Part shown: positions 6,352 through 6,362 of the stretch, one piece after another
Numbering within the stretch: the stretch's first letter is position 1
Layout of the letters: the number at the start of each line of letters is the position of its first letter
NCBI GenBank assembly: GCA_003150315.1
Contig: QAML01000071.1
Span: 1 to 6,362, forward strand
Source of the DNA: Prevotellaceae bacterium
GTDB taxonomy: Bacteria > Bacteroidota > Bacteroidia > Bacteroidales > Bacteroidaceae
Length of the DNA: 6,362 bases
Direction of reading: 5' to 3'
Notes under the pieces: generated by a model
What the model saw: the letters and a program-made list of their open reading frames with translations, nothing else
Database searches by the model: none
Told to the model about the DNA's origin: nothing
Program-made: the position numbers and the translations under genes

Positions 6352-6362
6352 AAGTGCCTTGT
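6319..6362. repeat. 44-bp copy of the left window end, with truncated palindrome
   Basis: Positions 6319-6362 are identical to 1-44. The copy holds the first 37 nt of the 42-bp palindrome (6326-6362) and is cut off by the window edge. It lies about 170 nt past the tRNA terminator. Exact identity at both window ends is what a circular molecule, a tandem array or a contig ending in an interspersed repeat would all show. Confidence 0.95.

Noticed and set aside
6153..6353. 66-residue open frame near the right end, ending in repeated KYKA-ILK residues
   Set aside because: The repeats come from the 21-bp DNA period (seven codons). The sequence is low complexity with no start signal, so it is noise over the repeat array.
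1..6362. Small circular plasmid or phage genome
   Set aside because: The only support is the 44-bp end identity. There is no replication, mobilisation, toxin or structural gene, and the genes are chromosomal types, one of them a tRNA.
6310..6362. CRISPR array
   Set aside because: The 21-bp units are contiguous and degenerate with no unique spacers, and no cas gene is present.

Overview
The window looks like chromosomal DNA of a Bacteroidota bacterium, most likely order Bacteroidales. Three things point there: promoters of the Bacteroidetes type (TTTG, 19 nt, TAnnTTTG), start sites without Shine-Dalgarno sequences, and a secreted GH2 beta-galactosidase with a DUF4982-like C-terminal region typical of gut Bacteroidales. 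I cannot name a genus. There are no replication, mobilisation, phage or CRISPR genes.

Layout. From about 5903 down to 119, five genes lie head to tail on the minus strand with very tight junctions. In transcription order they are a CPBP/CAAX-type membrane protease, a U32-family protein of the YegQ/TrhP kind, a GH2 glycoside hydrolase with a signal peptide, a DUF554 (YqgA-like) membrane protein and a phosphinothricin-type GNAT acetyltransferase. The junctions are a 14-bp overlap, a 10-nt gap (31 nt from the second possible start), a 1-nt TAGTG overlap and an 18-nt gap, so one transcript is likely. On the plus strand, tRNA-Met(CAU) at 6036-6109 has its own promoter and a strong terminator. The tRNA and operon promoters are divergent and share one short region (about 5946-6006).

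Both window ends carry the same 44-bp sequence, which holds a perfect palindrome (complete 42-bp copy at 8-49) embedded in degenerate 21-bp periodic repeats. The ends could therefore be joined into an apparent 6,318-bp circle. The gene content argues instead for two copies of an interspersed chromosomal repeat, one after the operon and one after the tRNA, at which an assembly could easily have stopped.

Function. The five proteins do not form a recognised pathway: an RNA-modification type enzyme, a carbohydrate hydrolase, two membrane proteins and a small-molecule acetyltransferase. It looks like a housekeeping operon of mixed content. The clearest local oddities are the end repeats, an exact 21-bp tandem duplication that doubles the start codon of the GH2 gene, and the compact divergent promoter pair. 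I see no convincing new multi-gene system.
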